Source: Brienomyrus brachyistius (Eukaryota > Chordata > Actinopteri > Osteoglossiformes > Mormyridae). Taken from it: a DNA stretch of 64,000 bases. Within the stretch, counting starts at the first letter, position 1, and the number at the start of each line of letters is the position of its first letter. Where the stretch lies: positions 5,618,642 to 5,682,641 of the forward strand of contig NC_064548.1 in NCBI RefSeq assembly GCF_023856365.1, given 5' to 3'. This document shows, piece by piece, positions 1 to 64,000 of this stretch. The position numbers and the translations under genes are program-made. Under the pieces are notes generated by a model. The model was not told where the DNA came from. It did no database searches and saw only the letters and a list, made by a program, of their open reading frames with translations.

Positions 1-331
1 GGTACAACTAACTGTCTTGTGTTTTTGCGAATACTCCGGCTCTCTGTAAAAAGCCAGCAGCGAGTGTAGATAATTGCAAGCAGCTGGATTCATGTTTAAT
101 TTAATATTTAATAAAACACTCAGGGAGACTTTGCTTCAATTAGTCAATTTGTTCTCCTTGAGATTTTGACATTTCCTGGAAAAAAGGGAGGAGATTCACA
201 TGGGGAGCCCTGGGAGCAGCTTCCTCGTCCTGGGATGCGGGCTGAGATTTAAAGCCGCCACGAGGTGGAGGGCAGATGTTCGGATCCCAGCTGACTTCAT
301 TTATCTAATAGACAGCCGGTGCACTCCACAG
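1..331. other. Intron before exon 1 (3' end only)
   Basis: AT-rich start, GC richer from about 220. No coding module is recognisable; the previous lrp1b exon lies upstream of the window. Confidence 0.8.
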
Positions 332-62459
<62,128 letters not shown>

Positions 62460-64000
62460 GTAAGAAGCCAGCCAGGGTGGGGGTGGGGGGGGGGGATTGG
62501 ATGTGCTTTTTATTTCCCTCAGAGCTCCTGGAATTGACCAGCATCTTCTAAAGTGTTTAACTCCTAATTTCTCATGTGGGAAGAAAAATTAGGATGGATG
62601 GCCTTGCCTGTCACTATTACAGCCGAGTCTCCTCAACCCAAAACTAGTCATGAGCTAGGAGTCTTCTAGGAGATTCTCAGTAAAGCATGGTATGTAGGAT
62701 ATGCTCTTAAATACAAAGAGACATGATATAAACATAAACACAGATTCTCCTGGTCCTTTTCCATTTGCACGTACATCCATTTTGGATTCTCATTGGAATG
62801 CTATACCTACAGTACAGTCTAGCTGTACCTACTTTTTAGTTAATTTTTTTTTAATTATTTTTCTTATACAAAGTAAGCTCCAAACCTCCAAACTAGGTCA
62901 ACGGGTAGTTGTATGCTGGGCTTAATTTGCCAGAGCTCGTAAAGACCACGAAGACTTCATGCACACAAATTGGCCTTTAACAACGATAATTCGCTATTAA
63001 TTACTTAAACACGTAACAATGTAGTATTTTCTGTCGACACCTGTTAGTTATATAAAACCATTCATCTACATTGCACATTTCTTGCTTCTTTTTGTGGCCA
63101 GCATTAGCACCCACAAATACTGCTTATCTCCTCTCTGTCTCTGCTTGTTCTAATCCAGGCCTTCTGGGTCACTTTTGCTCCACTTGAGGTTTGATTTTGT
63201 TGCTTTGCCAAAAAAAAAAAAAATTAAAATATCACTTTGTCTTTTTTTAGTGGCCAAAAAGTGGATTTTTCTGAGAACGAGTGCTGAGGTTTTTCCCTTC
63301 AGATGAAAGACACGTGCTGGCGACACATAGTAATTAACGAATGTCAAAAAAAAAATCGTACAACACAAACGATTTTATAAATATATATTTGTGCAGTTCG
63401 ATTTGCATCCAAAGTTTAACTCAAACTCATTTTAAGTTTAATTATATAGAGTGCAGCGTTTGAGGAGGCTCTGAGAGGTGCCAGAGCATAGACTGCTCTG
63501 TGCCAGAGGTCCGGGGCTGAGCTCCGGCACAAATTATGCACCGGTCGTATGCTGTTCTCGATCCAACAATTTTCAGTGTTTCTCTCAGCATGCTGCAAAG
63601 CCAGGACTGAGGGCTGGCTCTTTTTTTCTGAAGCAACATGGTTCAACATTCAGCCTTATTTGCAAGTGGGAATTTTACTGTAGGTTAATTACAGAGTATG
63701 ATATCAGAGTGTGAAGCATACTATCAGAGTATGACGGAGCGTGCCCCTCCCTCGGGTGCGGTTCGGAGTTCTGTTATGCGTTAACTTTCTGTGAATAGCA
63801 GAATGATAGTCATAATCATAACTGTGATGTAAATGGGGAGACAAAAGACAAGCGAAGAACCTGGAACTGATTTAAGGAGAGTGAGACGTTGAATAATAAA
63901 AGCGAACCTTGAATATTCATTTCAGTATAGGCTGCGTTATTCATCAGAAGTTAATGACTACATCAGGCCCTCCCTTGCTGCCATTATGCATCAGCAACAA
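62460..64000. other. Intron after exon 26 (5' part)
   Basis: GT donor after exon 26, then AT-rich DNA with poly(A) and poly(T) tracts at 63211 and 63346. No class A repeat 6 or other exon is visible before the window ends. Confidence 0.8.

Overview
The window is one stretch of a vertebrate genome, almost certainly a teleost fish. It carries the middle part of a single plus-strand gene, an LRP1B orthologue (LDL receptor-related protein 1B). I can place 26 consecutive coding exons between 332 and 62459. Together they hold 4185 coding bases, about 1395 codons, or roughly 30% of a receptor that is near 4600 residues in human. Every exon joins the next in a compatible phase, and I see no frameshift, internal stop or missing exon. 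Both ends of the gene lie outside the window. I found no convincing second host gene on either strand. The paralogue choice (LRP1B, not LRP1) and all comparisons with human rest on remembered family sequences, not on a search.

Layout: exons 1-3 (332-2896) are the second half of a YWTD beta-propeller. Exon 4 is an EGF-like module. Exons 5-9 (12009-29323) form the next propeller, exon 10 an EGF module, and exons 11-16 (31241-36229) a third propeller. Exon 17 (37145-37516) fuses an EGF module to the start of a fourth propeller, which exons 18-20 complete (to 55781). Exon 21 is an EGF module. Exons 22-26 (59394-62459) are five LDL-receptor class A repeats, one per exon. This matches the LRP1/LRP1B order: propellers 3-6 followed by the start of ligand-binding cluster III. 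The propeller-EGF units are the acid-dependent ligand-release part of the endocytic receptor; the class A repeats bind ligand through calcium-caged acidic residues. Nearly all introns are GT-AG, but intron 17 (37517-47432) reads as a GC-AG intron.

The rest is intron, from 98 bp to about 13 kb, rich in fish-type mobile DNA. It includes a SINE with a (GGAT)n tail and 14-bp target-site duplication (42421-42771) and a 5'-truncated relative with a 31-nt C run (54015-54181). There are three old tRNA-type SINE remnants, two decayed Tc1-like transposons (13785-14482, 17498-18670), a pogo-like element with perfect 24-bp terminal repeats (42911-43751), a hAT-type MITE (4681-4883) and two foldback MITEs (18681-18907, 29429-29587).

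Several minisatellites are present: 52 bp x about 25 (27169-28503), 89 bp x 4.4 (17027-17417), 28 bp x about 14 (61543-61929), and two 46-bp arrays (49601-49975, 52963-53604) whose monomer looks like the 3' half of the (GGAT)n SINE. The organism is judged teleost from these repeats and the compact introns; an early-branching teleost such as a bony-tongue relative is only a guess. The most notable points are the GC-AG intron, the SINE-to-minisatellite conversion with a 179-bp higher-order repeat, the indel-free 89-bp array, and microsatellites forming part of splice acceptors. I did not find a new biological system that I could defend.
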